Shown one piece after another: positions 23,265 through 35,191 of a stretch of DNA of 64,000 nucleotides. The stretch covers positions 9,766,001-9,830,000 of the forward strand of contig CM042560.1 in the NCBI GenBank assembly GCA_023630585.1, read 5' to 3'. Made by a program: the position numbers and the translations under genes. The number at the start of each line of letters is the position of its first letter. The stretch's first letter is position 1. The notes below the pieces were generated by a model. It was not told the origin of the DNA. It searched no databases and worked only from the letters and a program-made list of their open reading frames with translations. This DNA is from Cranoglanis bouderius. Taxonomy: Eukaryota; Chordata; Actinopteri; Siluriformes; Cranoglanididae.

Positions 23265-24836
23265 CAGTACTATGCAAAAGTTTTAGGTAGGTGTGAAAAA
23301 ATGCTGTAAAGTAAGAATGCTTTCAAAAATAGACATGTTAATAGTTTATATTTATCAATTAAAAAACTAGTAGAAACTAGTGAGTAGAAGAAAAATCTAC
23401 ATCAAATCAATATTTGGTGTGACCACCCTTTGCCTTCAAAACAGCATCAATTCTTCTAGGTACACTTACACAAAGACAAGGATTTTGTAGGCATATAGTC
23501 GGGTGTATGATTAAACAATTATACCAAACAGGTGATAATGATCATCAATTCAATATGTAGGTTGAAACACAATCATTAACTGAAACAGAAACAGCTGTGT
23601 AGGAGGAATGAAACTGGGTGAGGAACAGCCAAACTCAGCTAATAAGGTGAGGCTGCTGAAGACAGTTCACTGTCAAAAGACATACACCATGGCAAGACTG
23701 GTAAGCAACAAGACAGAAGGTAGTTATACTGCATCAGCAAGGTCTCTCCCAGGCAGAAATTTCAAGGCAGACAGGGTTTTCCAGATGTGCTGTCCAAGCT
23801 CTTTTGAAAAAGCACACAGGAACTGGCAACGTTGAGGACCATAGATGCAGTGGTCGGCCAAGGAAACTTACTACAGCAGATGTAAGACCCACCAGGCTTA
23901 TTTCCCTTCACAATCAGAAGATGTCCAGCAGTGCCATCAGCTGAGACCTGGCAGAAACCAGTGGGACTCTGGTACACCCATCTACTGTCCAGAGAAGTCT
24001 GGTCTGAAGTGACCTTCATAAGACTTGCGGCCAAAAAGGCATACCTCCAATGTGGAAACAGGGCCAAGCGAATCAACTATGCACTAAAACACAGGATCTG
24101 GGGTGCAGAAAAATGGCAGCAGGTGCTCTGGCCTGATAAGTCAATTTGGCTGTAGCAGAAGGCAGTTTGTTTGCTGAAGGGCTGGAGAGCGGTACACGAA
24201 TGAGTGTCTGCAGGCAAAGTGAAGCATGTTGGAGGTTCCTTGCAAGTCTGGGGTTGCATTTCTGCAAATGGAGTTGGGGATTTGGTCAGAATTAATGGTC
24301 TCCTCAATGCTGAGAAGTACAGGCAGATACTTATCCATCATGCAACACCATCAGGTAGGCATCTGATTGGCCCCAAATTTATTCTGCAGCATGACGACTC
24401 CAAACATACAGCAAAAGTCATTAAGAACTATATTCAGTGTAAAGAAGAACAAGGAGTCCTGGGAGTGATAGTATGGCCCCCCAGAGCCCTGATCTCAACA
24501 TCATCAAGGCTGTCTGGGATTACATGAAGAGAGAGAATCAATTAAGGCTGCCTAAATCCACAGTAGAACTGTGGTTGGTTATCCAAGATGTTTGGGCCAA
24601 CCTACCTGCTGAGTTCCTTCAAAAACTGTGTGCAAGTGTACCTGGAAGAATTGATGAATTGATGCTGTTTTGAAGGGAAAGGGTGGTCACACCAAATATT
24701 GATTTGATGTAGATTTTTCTTCTGTTCACTCACTTTGCATTTTGTTAATTGATAAATATTAACATGTTTATTTTTGAAAGCATTCTTACTTTACAGCATT
24801 GTTTTCACACCTGCCTCAAACTTTTGCACTGTACTG
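23265..24836 (+). mobile_element. Tc1/mariner element, 'cagtactgtgcaaaag' family
   Basis: Flanked by TA at 23263-23264 and 24837-24838, with inverted repeats of about 180 bp (catcaaatcaatatttggtgtgac on the left, its complement at 24690-24715). Contains a decayed transposase and shares end sequence with the two MITEs at 18576 and 34627, so it represents the family that could have mobilised them. Confidence 0.8.
23689..24673 (+). pseudogene. Tc1 transposase, several frameshifts
   Basis: Starts MARLVSNKTEGSYTAS at 23689. Later blocks in shifting frames read VGDLVRINGLLNAEKY, FILQHDDSKHTAKV (second catalytic Asp), MAPQSPDLNIIKAVWDY (third acid position replaced by Lys: IIKAVW instead of PIEN) and the C-terminal LPAEFLQKLCASVP, stop near 24673. 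The missing Glu and the frame breaks show it is inactive. Confidence 0.7.
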
Positions 24837-24838
24837 TA

Positions 24839-25345
24839 GGTGTGCAACAATTATTGGCACCCCTATGAATTCGTATGAGAAAAATATATTTGAAGTATAT
24901 TCCCATTGATATTTTACATTTTTAGTACACCTGGGTGACTAGGAACAGGAAATTTTTCAACCATGACTTCCTGTTTCACAGGGGTATAAATATGAAGTAA
25001 CACATAAGCCAAATTCCCTTAGTAATTCATAACAATGGGTAAGACCATGGAATATAGCTATGATGTGCAGCAAAAGGTTTTTTGAGCTTCACAAAATGGG
25101 AAGTGGCTATAAGAAAATAGCACAAGCATTGAAAATGCCCATTTCCACTATCAGGGCAATAAGTAAGAAGTTCCAGTCAACTGCAAATGCTGGAATTGGA
25201 CATGTGTCTATATTGTCTCAACGCACTGTGAAGAGGATGGTTCGAGTGGCCAAAAAATCTCCAAGGATAACAGCTGAAGAATTGCAGAAGTTAGTTGCCA
25301 AAACTACAATTCGAAGTCACCTATATCACCACAGGTTGTTTGGAA
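24839..25345 (+). mobile_element. Tc1-like element, left part only
   Basis: Starts gtgtgcaacaattattggcaccc, then a 5' UTR-like stretch and ATG 25034 (MGKTMEYSYDVQQKV), continuing in another frame as FFELHKMGSGYKKIAQALKMP and STIRAISKKF, the first Tc1 HTH. The sequence leaves the family near 25345, and neither the catalytic core nor a right end is present. Confidence 0.65.
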
Positions 25346-26129
25346 GGGTTTAAAAAAAAAGCCTCTACTCTCATCCAAAAACAAACTCAATCATTTCACC
25401 ATAAACATTTCATTTTGATGAACCGTGTGGGAAATTTATGCTTGAGATACAACTATATTTAGATTATGACATTTATTTTACAAGAAAAAGTGTCTTTTAA
25501 ACCCTTATGGTATCTCCTGTGCTATCTCTGTTGCATTTGGCTGAATGAGTGCATGATTGCATGCAGTTTCCGACATTTAGCCTACTGGGCATGCTCACTG
25601 ACAATAGTATGACCCATTTTAGGAGTGGCCAAATATATATTGACTTTGATTTTCTTTTCAGATAGACTGAACAATGCAAACTATTTTCACTATTAAAACT
25701 TAGCAGTATGCGAAAATTTCAAGACCCCCCCTACATCTTGTTTTGACATCCTTCAGGGGAATCAAGCCTTATTTTGGGGGGGGGGGGTCAACCCCACATA
25801 TGGTCAAAAAAAATTATTCAGACACCAGATACAATTGAATAGTCTGGGCAAATACTGAAGTTCAGGTTTGCATGAACCTGGTTGACAGCATGCCCAGGAG
25901 ACTACAGGCTGTCATTGAGGCTAAGGGTGGCCCAACATAGTATTGATAGTTGTGTAAATATTGACATACTAACAGGTGTCTGAATAATTTTTTATTTGAC
26001 TGTACCTTTCTATCAAAGTTATCTGACATTATCAAGATGAATTTGTTCTGCCACAGTTCAACTCTGAGTTCATCATGTTTTATTACCATTTTCTAAACTA
26101 TAGCGAATAATCTGTGATAATGTGAGAAA
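25346..26129. other. Unassigned, with Tc1-like traces
   Basis: No gene. 25790-26000 contains ttattcagacacc in both orientations and atagtattgatagttgtg, looking like a small decayed Tc1 derivative. Homopolymer G run at about 25780-25788. Confidence 0.35.
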
Positions 26130-27340
26130 TGTTGAAGGTGTCTGAATAATTTTTGGTTTGACTCTATATCCCACAGAAGCTCGATCAGATTGAAATCTGG
26201 GGAATTTGGAGGCCAAGTCAACACACAAATTTTTGCACTGTGGCAGGGTGCATTATCCTGCTGAAAGAGGCCACTGCCATTAGGGAATACTGTTGCCATG
26301 AAGGGGTGTTCTTGGTTTGCAACAATGTTTAGGTAGGTGGTACGTGTCAAAGTAGAAGAAAAAGAAGACTTTATTGGTCACATATACATTACAACGCAGT
26401 GAAATTCTTTTCTTCACATATCCCAGCTTGTTAGGAAGTTGGGGTCAGAGCACAGGGTCAGCCATGATACGGCACCCCTGGAGCAGGGAGGGTTAAGGGC
26501 CTTGCTCAAGGGCCCAATAATGGCAGCTTGGTGGTTCTGGGGCTTGAATCACCAACCGTCTAAGCAGTAACCCAGGGCTTTTAACCGTTGAGCCACTGTA
26601 ACATCCACTTGAATGCCAGGGCCCAAGGTTTCCCAGCAGAACATTGCCCAGAGCATCACACTGCCTCCACTGGCTTGCCTTCTTCCCATAGTGCATCCTG
26701 GTGCCATCTTTTCCCCGGGTAAGGATGCACACATACCTGGCCATACACATGATGTAAAATAATAAATCAGCCCAGACCATCTACTTCTATTGCTCCATGG
26801 TCCATTTCTGATGATCACATGCCCATTGTAGGTACTTTCGGTGGCGAACAGGGCTCAGCATGGGCACTCTGACCAGTCTGTGGCTATGCAGCAAGCTGTG
26901 ATGCATTGTGTGTTCTGACACCTTTCTATCATAGCCAGAATTAAATTTTTCAGCATTTTTTTCTACAGTAGCTCTTATGTGGAATTGGACCAGACAGGCT
27001 AGTCATCACTCATGAAGCCCATGACCTGGTTCACTGGTTGTCCATTCCTTGGACCACTTTTGGTAGGTACTAACCACTGCATACCGGGAACACCCCACAA
27101 GACCTGCCATTTTGGAGATGCACTGACCCAGTCATCTAGCCATCACAATTTGGCCCTCGTCAAAGTCGCTCAGATGCTTATGCTTGCCAATTTGTCCTGC
27201 TTCCAACACATCAACTTTGAGAACTGACTGTTCACTTGCTGCCTAATATAGCCCACCCCATGACAGGTGCCATTTTAATGAGATAATGATATTCACTTCA
27301 CTTGTTGGTGGTTTTAATGTTATGGCTGATCGGTGTATAC
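26130..27340 (-). mobile_element. Tc1-like transposon split by a SINE
   Basis: Minus-strand remnant of the family also found at 45590-49219. Transposase blocks: 26350-26093 (LFQQDNAPCHSAK with the second Asp, PPNSPDFNLIELLWD) and 26818-26493 (YTMGRR-like CTMGRRQASGGSVMLWAMF). The right end reads gttatggctgatcggtgta. A SINE insertion at 26354-26602 interrupts tttaggtaggtgg..aacatccac, which is continuous at 45950-45985. Confidence 0.75.
26354..26602 (-). repeat. tRNA-derived SINE, minus strand
   Basis: On the minus strand it opens with tacagtggctcaacggttaa (box A-like) and gattcaagcccc (box B-like) and ends in gtgaccaataaagtcttc. It sits cleanly inside the Tc1 copy, so its bounds are set by comparison with 45950-45985. 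Confidence 0.7.
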
Positions 27341-28511
27341 TTGGACGTCGTAACCGGTTAAAAAGTGAAGACAAAATGTCTCTGGCTCCAGTACATTTTT
27401 AACCCCACCCTTTCCCACCTCAGTGAATAGACCACAAGTTAAAGTTACAGTTACATCTCTACAAATTATTTTTGAGAATAGTGTTTGGTCATTTTTAAGT
27501 TCAGTTGAAATTCAAGTTCAGTTGACCTTGTTATCTCCAGCATGAGTGAAAGAATTGATGGCATAAACCAAGACAGCTAACACTAGCTAAATATCATAAC
27601 AATTTACTATTGACTGTATGGCCATAGTTAACACTCAAAATAGCTTGGTAAGGTTAGTCAGTCACTACTTCTTAAACTTACTCCACCAAGACAATGAGCG
27701 GACCATAAAAGATCGCACTTCACCATTCAGAAGGGTAACTGCAAATGGCAGAGCTAGACGAAAATCATGGACAGCAGTGATTTTTCCTCTTAAAAGAATA
27801 GGTTGAGTGTAAATTTTGACTGTGCAGTATATTTCACATTACATTAGCTTATTTTACTTAAATTACTTTGATTGACATGATGGATTAGCCAGTGTCAGGT
27901 GCAAAGTCATTCATGTCTCAAAGCTCTAAAATCTTTTCTTGACAACGGTAAAATCAATATACTTGCGCATTTTTAGCATTTTACATGTTTGTAGTCTTGC
28001 AGGATGCAGACAAACCCTTCTACCATGTTGTCCACTGATACAATCATTGGACTGTACTGATGTCTGTCTTTTTTCAGTGAATCAGAGCAGTCAGAACGGA
28101 AAGAGTCATGTCCTTCGACTGGCTTTATTATAGAATTTCATAAATGTATGGATTTTAAAGAAGATTTATCCTGATAGTCACCTTCCAAATACACTAAACT
28201 ACATACATGATTAAACAGCAATGCAGTCAAACCCTGTTCTCAGTTGCACAAATGACAGTGAAGTGCATAGTATCTCCATAGAACTAGCTTTAAATCTTTA
28301 TACTGTGCCAAAAAACGTAATACGACTCGATGCGTGCAGTTCCATCCCGGTTGTAACGTATGTGATTTCAGCCCTTAGAGAATCATGAATACAGAATTGG
28401 CTACTGATAAATTTGGCTCTTTACACATGCGAGTCGGTTCCCAACGTTCACCTAAAAGAGTCGGCTGTAAGAGTCGACTCACTCGCCAATGAAAACATCA
28501 ATAGACCGAAA
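27341..28511 (+). promoter_or_regulatory. npepl1 upstream region and 5' leader
   Basis: Non-repetitive sequence directly before the npepl1 start codon. No TATA box is placed convincingly. Local CpG content rises after about 28310 (cgtaatacgactcgatgcg). No upstream exon can be defined from sequence alone. Confidence 0.35.
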
Positions 28512-28661
28512 ATGGCGAATGTAGTCCTCGAGTTCAAGGCTTCTGTCAGTGACTTCGAGCCCCAAAGTTGCCCAGTGCTCATCATTGGGCAGCTCGGATA
28601 CTTGCAGCAAATAAACTGGACTCAAGTTAAAGGGAAACTGCTGCCGGTGGTGACCAAAGAG
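28512..28661 (+). CDS. npepl1: npepl1 exon 1 (coding part)
   Basis: Fifty codons, MANVVLEFKASVS to LLPVVTKE. It ends GAG followed by gcaagg, so the donor is GC rather than GT; no GT gives a frame that meets exon 2. An in-frame ATG at 28413 exists but its 33 extra residues look unlike the family N-terminus. Confidence 0.88.
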
Positions 28662-31600
28662 GCAAGGACCGCTAGCATTAGCCCGTGTCAAGAACATCAC
28701 AGCTAGGCTAATTGGTATTCAGTGTAACATGTCAGTTGGATAGGGTGCTTTGTGTTGTGTAACATCAGCTACATTAAAATCATTAACTGCTTCGATTATT
28801 GTTACCTTCGTAATGGGTACTACATTACTGGCCAAATACTGTGATCTGAATTAATTTGGATCCTAAGTAATTAATTAGTACTAGCCCTGGAGCTACGCGG
28901 AGGATGTAGCTAGGATAGGTTAGCCTTCCGTTTTGCTAGACACCACGGACAAGCTATCCGCGCTTTAACGATTCTCGGTCAAGTCATCCGCGTTCATGTC
29001 TTATGCGCATACATATATGACGTTACGGTACCCGATAGTGCTAAACTCTCCCAAAGCAGAGGGAGCACTATGACAGCTCGTTTGTAAGAGCTGTGTTCGG
29101 GGTCATTTGTACTGAGCTCGTGTACAAAAAAAGCTCAAACTTTTCATTCAAAAGATTGTACTGGATGCTTCAAATTACCCACTTCTACATGTAAAATGGC
29201 TGTCGTGCCATTTTATGTAAATATTCACGCAATACCAAAGTAATACGTAAAAACCTTTAAGCGTATTTTGGTTAAATAAATATTCTTTTATGACGCTTCA
29301 AAATAAAGGCTACCATTGGAAAATAAGTTAGCCTGCTTGATTACAGTCAATAAAGTCAGATTACAAACTGATTGTTTTACCCATATAGTGTTTATCATAT
29401 ATGTTAAATATATATTATATATGGTATATAGGTGAGTGACTAAGTTTTTGATAGGATACGTATGTAAACAAAAAACTTTTTGTGTCCTAATCGGTTTGTA
29501 TGTTTTCTGTATACAGGTCACCTTTGGTCAGTTATTACAAGGGTTCCTCATGTGCTTCAACATGTCCACTTCTGTTATATCTATCTGTTAAAGTATTTTT
29601 CAGGGTCTTTATTTAATAGTGGTAATTTCCACTGCCCTGTCAATGAGAAAGAGGTTGACTAAAACCAAAACATACACTTTACTGTACTGTTTCTCTTAAT
29701 TGGCAAACTGAGGTCTTAATGTATTTAAATCAAAAATGAAATCCTTATGTGTGGTAAAAGCTTTGTCCCGTCCAACAGTATTGGAACAGCAAGGCCAGTT
29801 AATTTGTTATTGCTATACTCTGAAGACATTTGGGTTTGAGATCAAAAGATGAATATGAGACGATAGATCGAAATTACAGCTTTCGTTTCCTGTTAATGAC
29901 ATCTAGATGTGTTAAACAACTCAGAACATGGCACATTTGGTGGCCACCCAATTTTTAGTTGATCAAAAGTATTGGAGCAGATCGTCTTTTAGGAAATTAA
30001 GGTAAATAACACTTAATATTTGGTTGCATATCACTTGCTTGCCATAATTGCATCAAGCCATCAACCCACTGACATCACCAAACTATTGCATTCTTCTTTT
30101 GTGATGTTTTTGCAAGCTTGTACAGCAGTATTTTTTCCAGTTGTTTGTTTTGGGTACCCCCATCCCCCCTGTGACTTCCTGGATGAGTAGTTGCTGTGCT
30201 CTTGGAGGAATTTTGGAATGTTGGCCACTTCCGGGAAGGTTCGCTACTGTGCAGAGTTTTTCCATTTGGAGATAATAGCTTTCACTGTGGTTCTTTGGAG
30301 TCCCAGAGCCTTTGAAATAGCTTTGTAACTCTTCCCAGACTGATGTATTTCAATCACCTTCTTCCTAATCATTTCTGGAATTTATTTCAATTTTGGCATA
30401 GTGTGTTACTGGGTAAGACCTTTTAACCAAATTCATGCTGTTGAAAAAGTTCTGTTTAAGTGTTGATTTGATGGAACAGGGCTGGCAGTAATCAGGCCTG
30501 GTTGCGTCTAGTCCAGCTGAATCCCATTATGAATGCAGTTTCATAGATTTGGGGAATTAATAACTATGGGGGCAAATGCATTTTCACACAGGCCCAGTGG
30601 GTATTGGATTTTTTTTTTGCTTCAATAAATAACATTATCATGTAAAAGCTGTATTTTGTGTATACTCAGGTTGCCTTTGTTTGAGATAGAATCGAATATA
30701 TGAGATATACACAAAAACAGAAGAAATCAAATACTTTTTCACAGCACTGTAGATAAAACATCGTGTACTTTTAGGCATCTTACAGTTTCTCATGCAGACA
30801 ACTGTACAGAGAACACTAACATCACAATCAAGTAATGTGGATTTAACCATGTCTTTTTGATTTAAGCGGGTTGATGAGTTCATCAGCTGCACCAGACAAA
30901 GAGAGTCACAAATGTCCTTGAATGAGTCTGAGGATGATGATGATAATCAGTCCCAGTTTAGGTCTCTAAGTAAAAGCTACTCTGATGTAGTCCAATTGTG
31001 AAGAAGGTCGGTGTGCCGATGTGCTGAACCGGTGGGCTGGCACTGCAGGGAGCCAGGGCACTTCCAAGACCAATGGCCCGTGATAGAATTGGGGGTATGG
31101 GGGCACTGCCAACTGCCCCTGATTGAGCTGGAGTGTAACGCATACCTGTGGGTGCTCAAGGGGGTACATACCATTCACTGGTGGATTCCGGCTGCAGTCA
31201 GAACTCAGTCCACCAGTGCTTGATTCAAGGGGAGGCATTGCACAATACAATGTTGGTGAAGGTGAGGTTTGTGCATGGGGATATTCACGAATACCAGTTA
31301 GTGCCCACAAAGGCAGCGGTTAGTCCGTGCCTCACCCATCCACTCATCTTGGGGACCAGCTGGCCAGGGTTTAAAGTATTAGCAAAATAAATATTTGTGG
31401 ATGGGTCCTGCCGTAATGAGAGCCAGTGTGGGATGTGCGCAGCATTAGCTGGAGAGGCAGTGCCGGGGCCGTCTATGTCAGCGGCATGTCAGGGATTCAC
31501 CCTTGGAGCAGTCGTGTGATGAAACCTTCAAGCACATGTACGACCAAGTGAGAGTAATCAATGGTCAGTCAATGGAGCCAAATGTCATACTCTCCCATCC

Positions 31601-34600
31601 TTACTTTGCATTAATTCAGGATAGATTATACCGAGTGACACAGGGAGGAATGACCCACTTGCTGGTCCTGAAGAGCCGCCAGGAATCGTTATTCCAGGGG
31701 GCTCACTAAAATCCTATGGCAGGGCACTTGAGTCACAATAAAACTTTAAACCGTCTCATGGCCTGCTTTGCCAGGTATTGCGGTGATGTTCACAATTAGT
31801 GTGCGGCATGTCGAGAATGTCAGCTGGTGAATCCGCCGGCCACTTGCACCCTCTTCCACTTACTGAGGTCCCATTCAAAAAGATTGGCATGGACCTCATC
31901 TGTCCATTAGATTGGAGCACTCGCGGGTATCGCTTTGTGTTAGTGCTGGTGGATTACAGAATTCGATACCCTGAAGCTGTGCCTCCTCACGATATTGAGC
32001 GTGCAGTGTTGTGGAAGCTCTCTTCCATGTTATCTCCTGAGTCGGGATCCCGAAAGAGATCTTGACTGATTAGGGCACCTCATTTATGTCGCAAACAGTA
32101 CGAGAACTGTACGAATAGTTGGGCATTAAATGGATTCGAACCAGTGTTTACCATCCTCAAAGGGATGGTCTGGTCGAACGGTTTAATTGCACGCTTGAAA
32201 ACATGATGTGGAAGTTTGTTCATGATGATGCACGGAATTGGGATAAATGGCTAGAGCCCCTGTTTTTTGCAGTTCGAGAGGTCCTGCAAGCCTCCATGAG
32301 GTTTCCCCCGTTGAATTATTAGATGGGCGGAAGCCTCACGCCTTCCTCAACATCATTAGGGAACACTGGGAGGAGGAGCCTTCTAGTAGTAAGAGCGAAA
32401 TTCAATACGTTCTTGACCTGAGAGCAAAACTCCACACTCTGAGTCACATAATACAGGAGAATTTGCATCAGACGCAAGAACATCAATCCTGAATAGCTCT
32501 AGAGCAGATGTAGAGTACTCAAGATTGTCACCTTTTAATTTGCATCTTTCTTCTAAGCACATGAATGTTTAAAGATGGAAAACCACGTAATGGCCGGCAT
32601 TCTAGCAAAACATTCTTTTCAAAACAAAGTGAGGCCAATACCTGCAAACTTTACAAAGTTGAGCTTGTGTAGCATGGAATCACGACAGTGATGCACGAGC
32701 ACAGACTTATATTTATATCCACAGTGCTACACGGTATGGAAGGGGTTGGGGAAATTGGTGCGAGTTGCTTAAAAGGTTTAGTTCAATTCAAGTTTATTGT
32801 TATTATATGCTGTATTTGTGCGCTTGCAGTCTAACTTCTGTTGTTTATTACAACCCCAATTCCAAAAAAGTTGGGACACTGTGTAAAATGTAAATAAAAA
32901 TAAAATGCAATGATTTGCAAATCTCATACACCCATGTTATTCATAATAGAACATAGAAAACATATCAAATGTTTAAACTGAGGAAATGTACCATTTTAAG
33001 AAAAAAGTAAGGTAATTTGAAATTTGATGGCCGCAACACATCTAAAAAAAATTGGAAACAGGTCAGTAACATGACTGGGTATAAAAGAGTATCTCAGAGA
33101 GGCAGAGTCTCTCGGAAGTAAAGATGGGCAGAGGTTTACCAATCTGTGAAAAACTGCGTCTACAAATTGTGGAACAGTTTCAGAAGACTTTGAATATCTC
33201 ATCATCTACAGTACATAATATCATCAATAGATTCTGGACAAATCTCTGTGCGCAAGGGACAAGGGCGAAAATCAGTATTGCATGCTCGTGATCTTCGGGC
33301 CCTCAGGTGGCACTGCATTAAAAACATGCATGATTCTATAATGGAAATCACTGCATGGGCTCAGAAACACCTCCAGAACTCATCGTCTGTGAACACAGTT
33401 TGCCGTGCCATCCATAAATGCAGGTTAAAGCTCTATCATGCAAAGAAGAAGCCATATGTGAACATGATCCAGAAACGCAGCCGTCTTCTCTGGGCCAAAG
33501 CTCATTTAAAATGGACTGAGGCAAAGTGGAAAACTGTTCTGTGGTCAGATAAATCTAAATTTGAAATTCTTTTTGGAAACCATGGACGCTGCGTCCCCTG
33601 GACTAAAGAGGGGAGAGATCATCCTGCTTGTTATCAGCGCTCAGTTCAAAAGCCTGCATCTCTGATGGTATGGGGGTGCATTAGTGCCTATGGAATGGGC
33701 AGCTTGCACAACTGGAAAGGCACGATCAGTGATGAAATGTCTATACAGGTTTTAGAGCAACATATGCTTCCATTCAGGTGATGTCTTTTTCAGGGAAGGC
33801 CTTGCGTATTTCAGCAAGACAATGCTAAACCACTTACTGCGTCTATTACAACAGCATGGCTTCATAGTAGAAGAGTCCGAGTGCTGAACTGGCCTGCCTG
33901 CAGTCCAGACCTTTCACCAATTGAAAACGTTTGCCGCATCATGAAATGGAAAATACGACAAAGAAGACCCAGGACTGTTGAGCAGCTAGAATCCTGTATC
34001 AGACATGAATGGGCCAACATTCCTCTCTCAAAACTCCAGCAACTGGTCTCCTCAGTTCCCAGATGTATACAGACTGTTGTTAAAAGAAGAGCGTATGCTA
34101 CACAGTGGTAAACATGGCCTTGTCTCAACTTTTTCGAGACGTGTTGGTGCCATCAAATTCAAAATTACCTTATTTTTTCCTTAAAATGGTACATTTCCTC
34201 AGTTTAAACATTTGATGTTTTCTATGTTCTATTGTGAATAAAATATGGGTTTATGAGCTTTGCAAATCATTGCATTGTTTATTTATTTACATTTTACACA
34301 GCATCCCAACTTTTTTGGAATTGGGGTTGTATAACAAGCGATCTGTAAATGATCTATTAGTAACGAGGCCGCACTGCCCCTCACTTGCAATGTAGACATG
34401 GTGATAAATAGTGTAGTGTAAATAAGATCTGTAACGTCTAATTAAAACAGTATGATCAAAGTAAACATAAGTAAAACAATATGCCTAAAGGCATTGAGTA
34501 ACAGAAACCATAAGGTACAGTGAAAGTGAGATTTTATTATTAATTTAGGACTGTAATTATCAGTGTTTTTTGTACATCCATATAAAGCAATGCATAAATA

Positions 34601-35155
34601 CTTATACATATATAACCAATTATATTCAGTACTGTGCAAAAGTTTTAGGCACATGCAAAGAAATGCTGTACAAAGATGCCATCAAAATAATGAAAATAAA
34701 TGTTTCTACATTTAAAACAAAATACGGTAAAGAGCAGTAAACAGTAATAAATGAAACAAAGTCAATATTTGGTGTGACAGAAAAATAAAAATAGTATTCT
34801 CCAGTACAATTTGTGCTGTTTTATAAGGAAATTAGCTGCCAAGTTTTATTGAGCATCTTGCAGAACCAGCTACAGTTCTTCTGGAGACTTTTGCACTTGC
34901 TTGTTATTTTTGCAGCAAAACCCAGCAGCCTTCATTGTGTTTTTTTGTCTGAAAAGTGGTCTTTTACATAATATGCTGCTTTCTGTAATGACATACAAAC
35001 ATTTTTCTGTAACATTTAATTTTGTGCTAGTAAACTATTGTATGGGAATCTGAAATGTTTTTTTGTATTGACTCGATAATGTAGAAGTCATAAAATAATA
35101 AGTCTATAACAAAGTGTGTACTAAAACAAATAGGGTGCCTAAAACTTTTGCACAG

Positions 35156-35191
<36 letters not shown>

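Noticed and set aside
28413..28511. Upstream in-frame ATG as the npepl1 start
   Set aside because: The added 33 residues resemble no family member, while MANV at 28512 matches the known N-terminus and has good start context.
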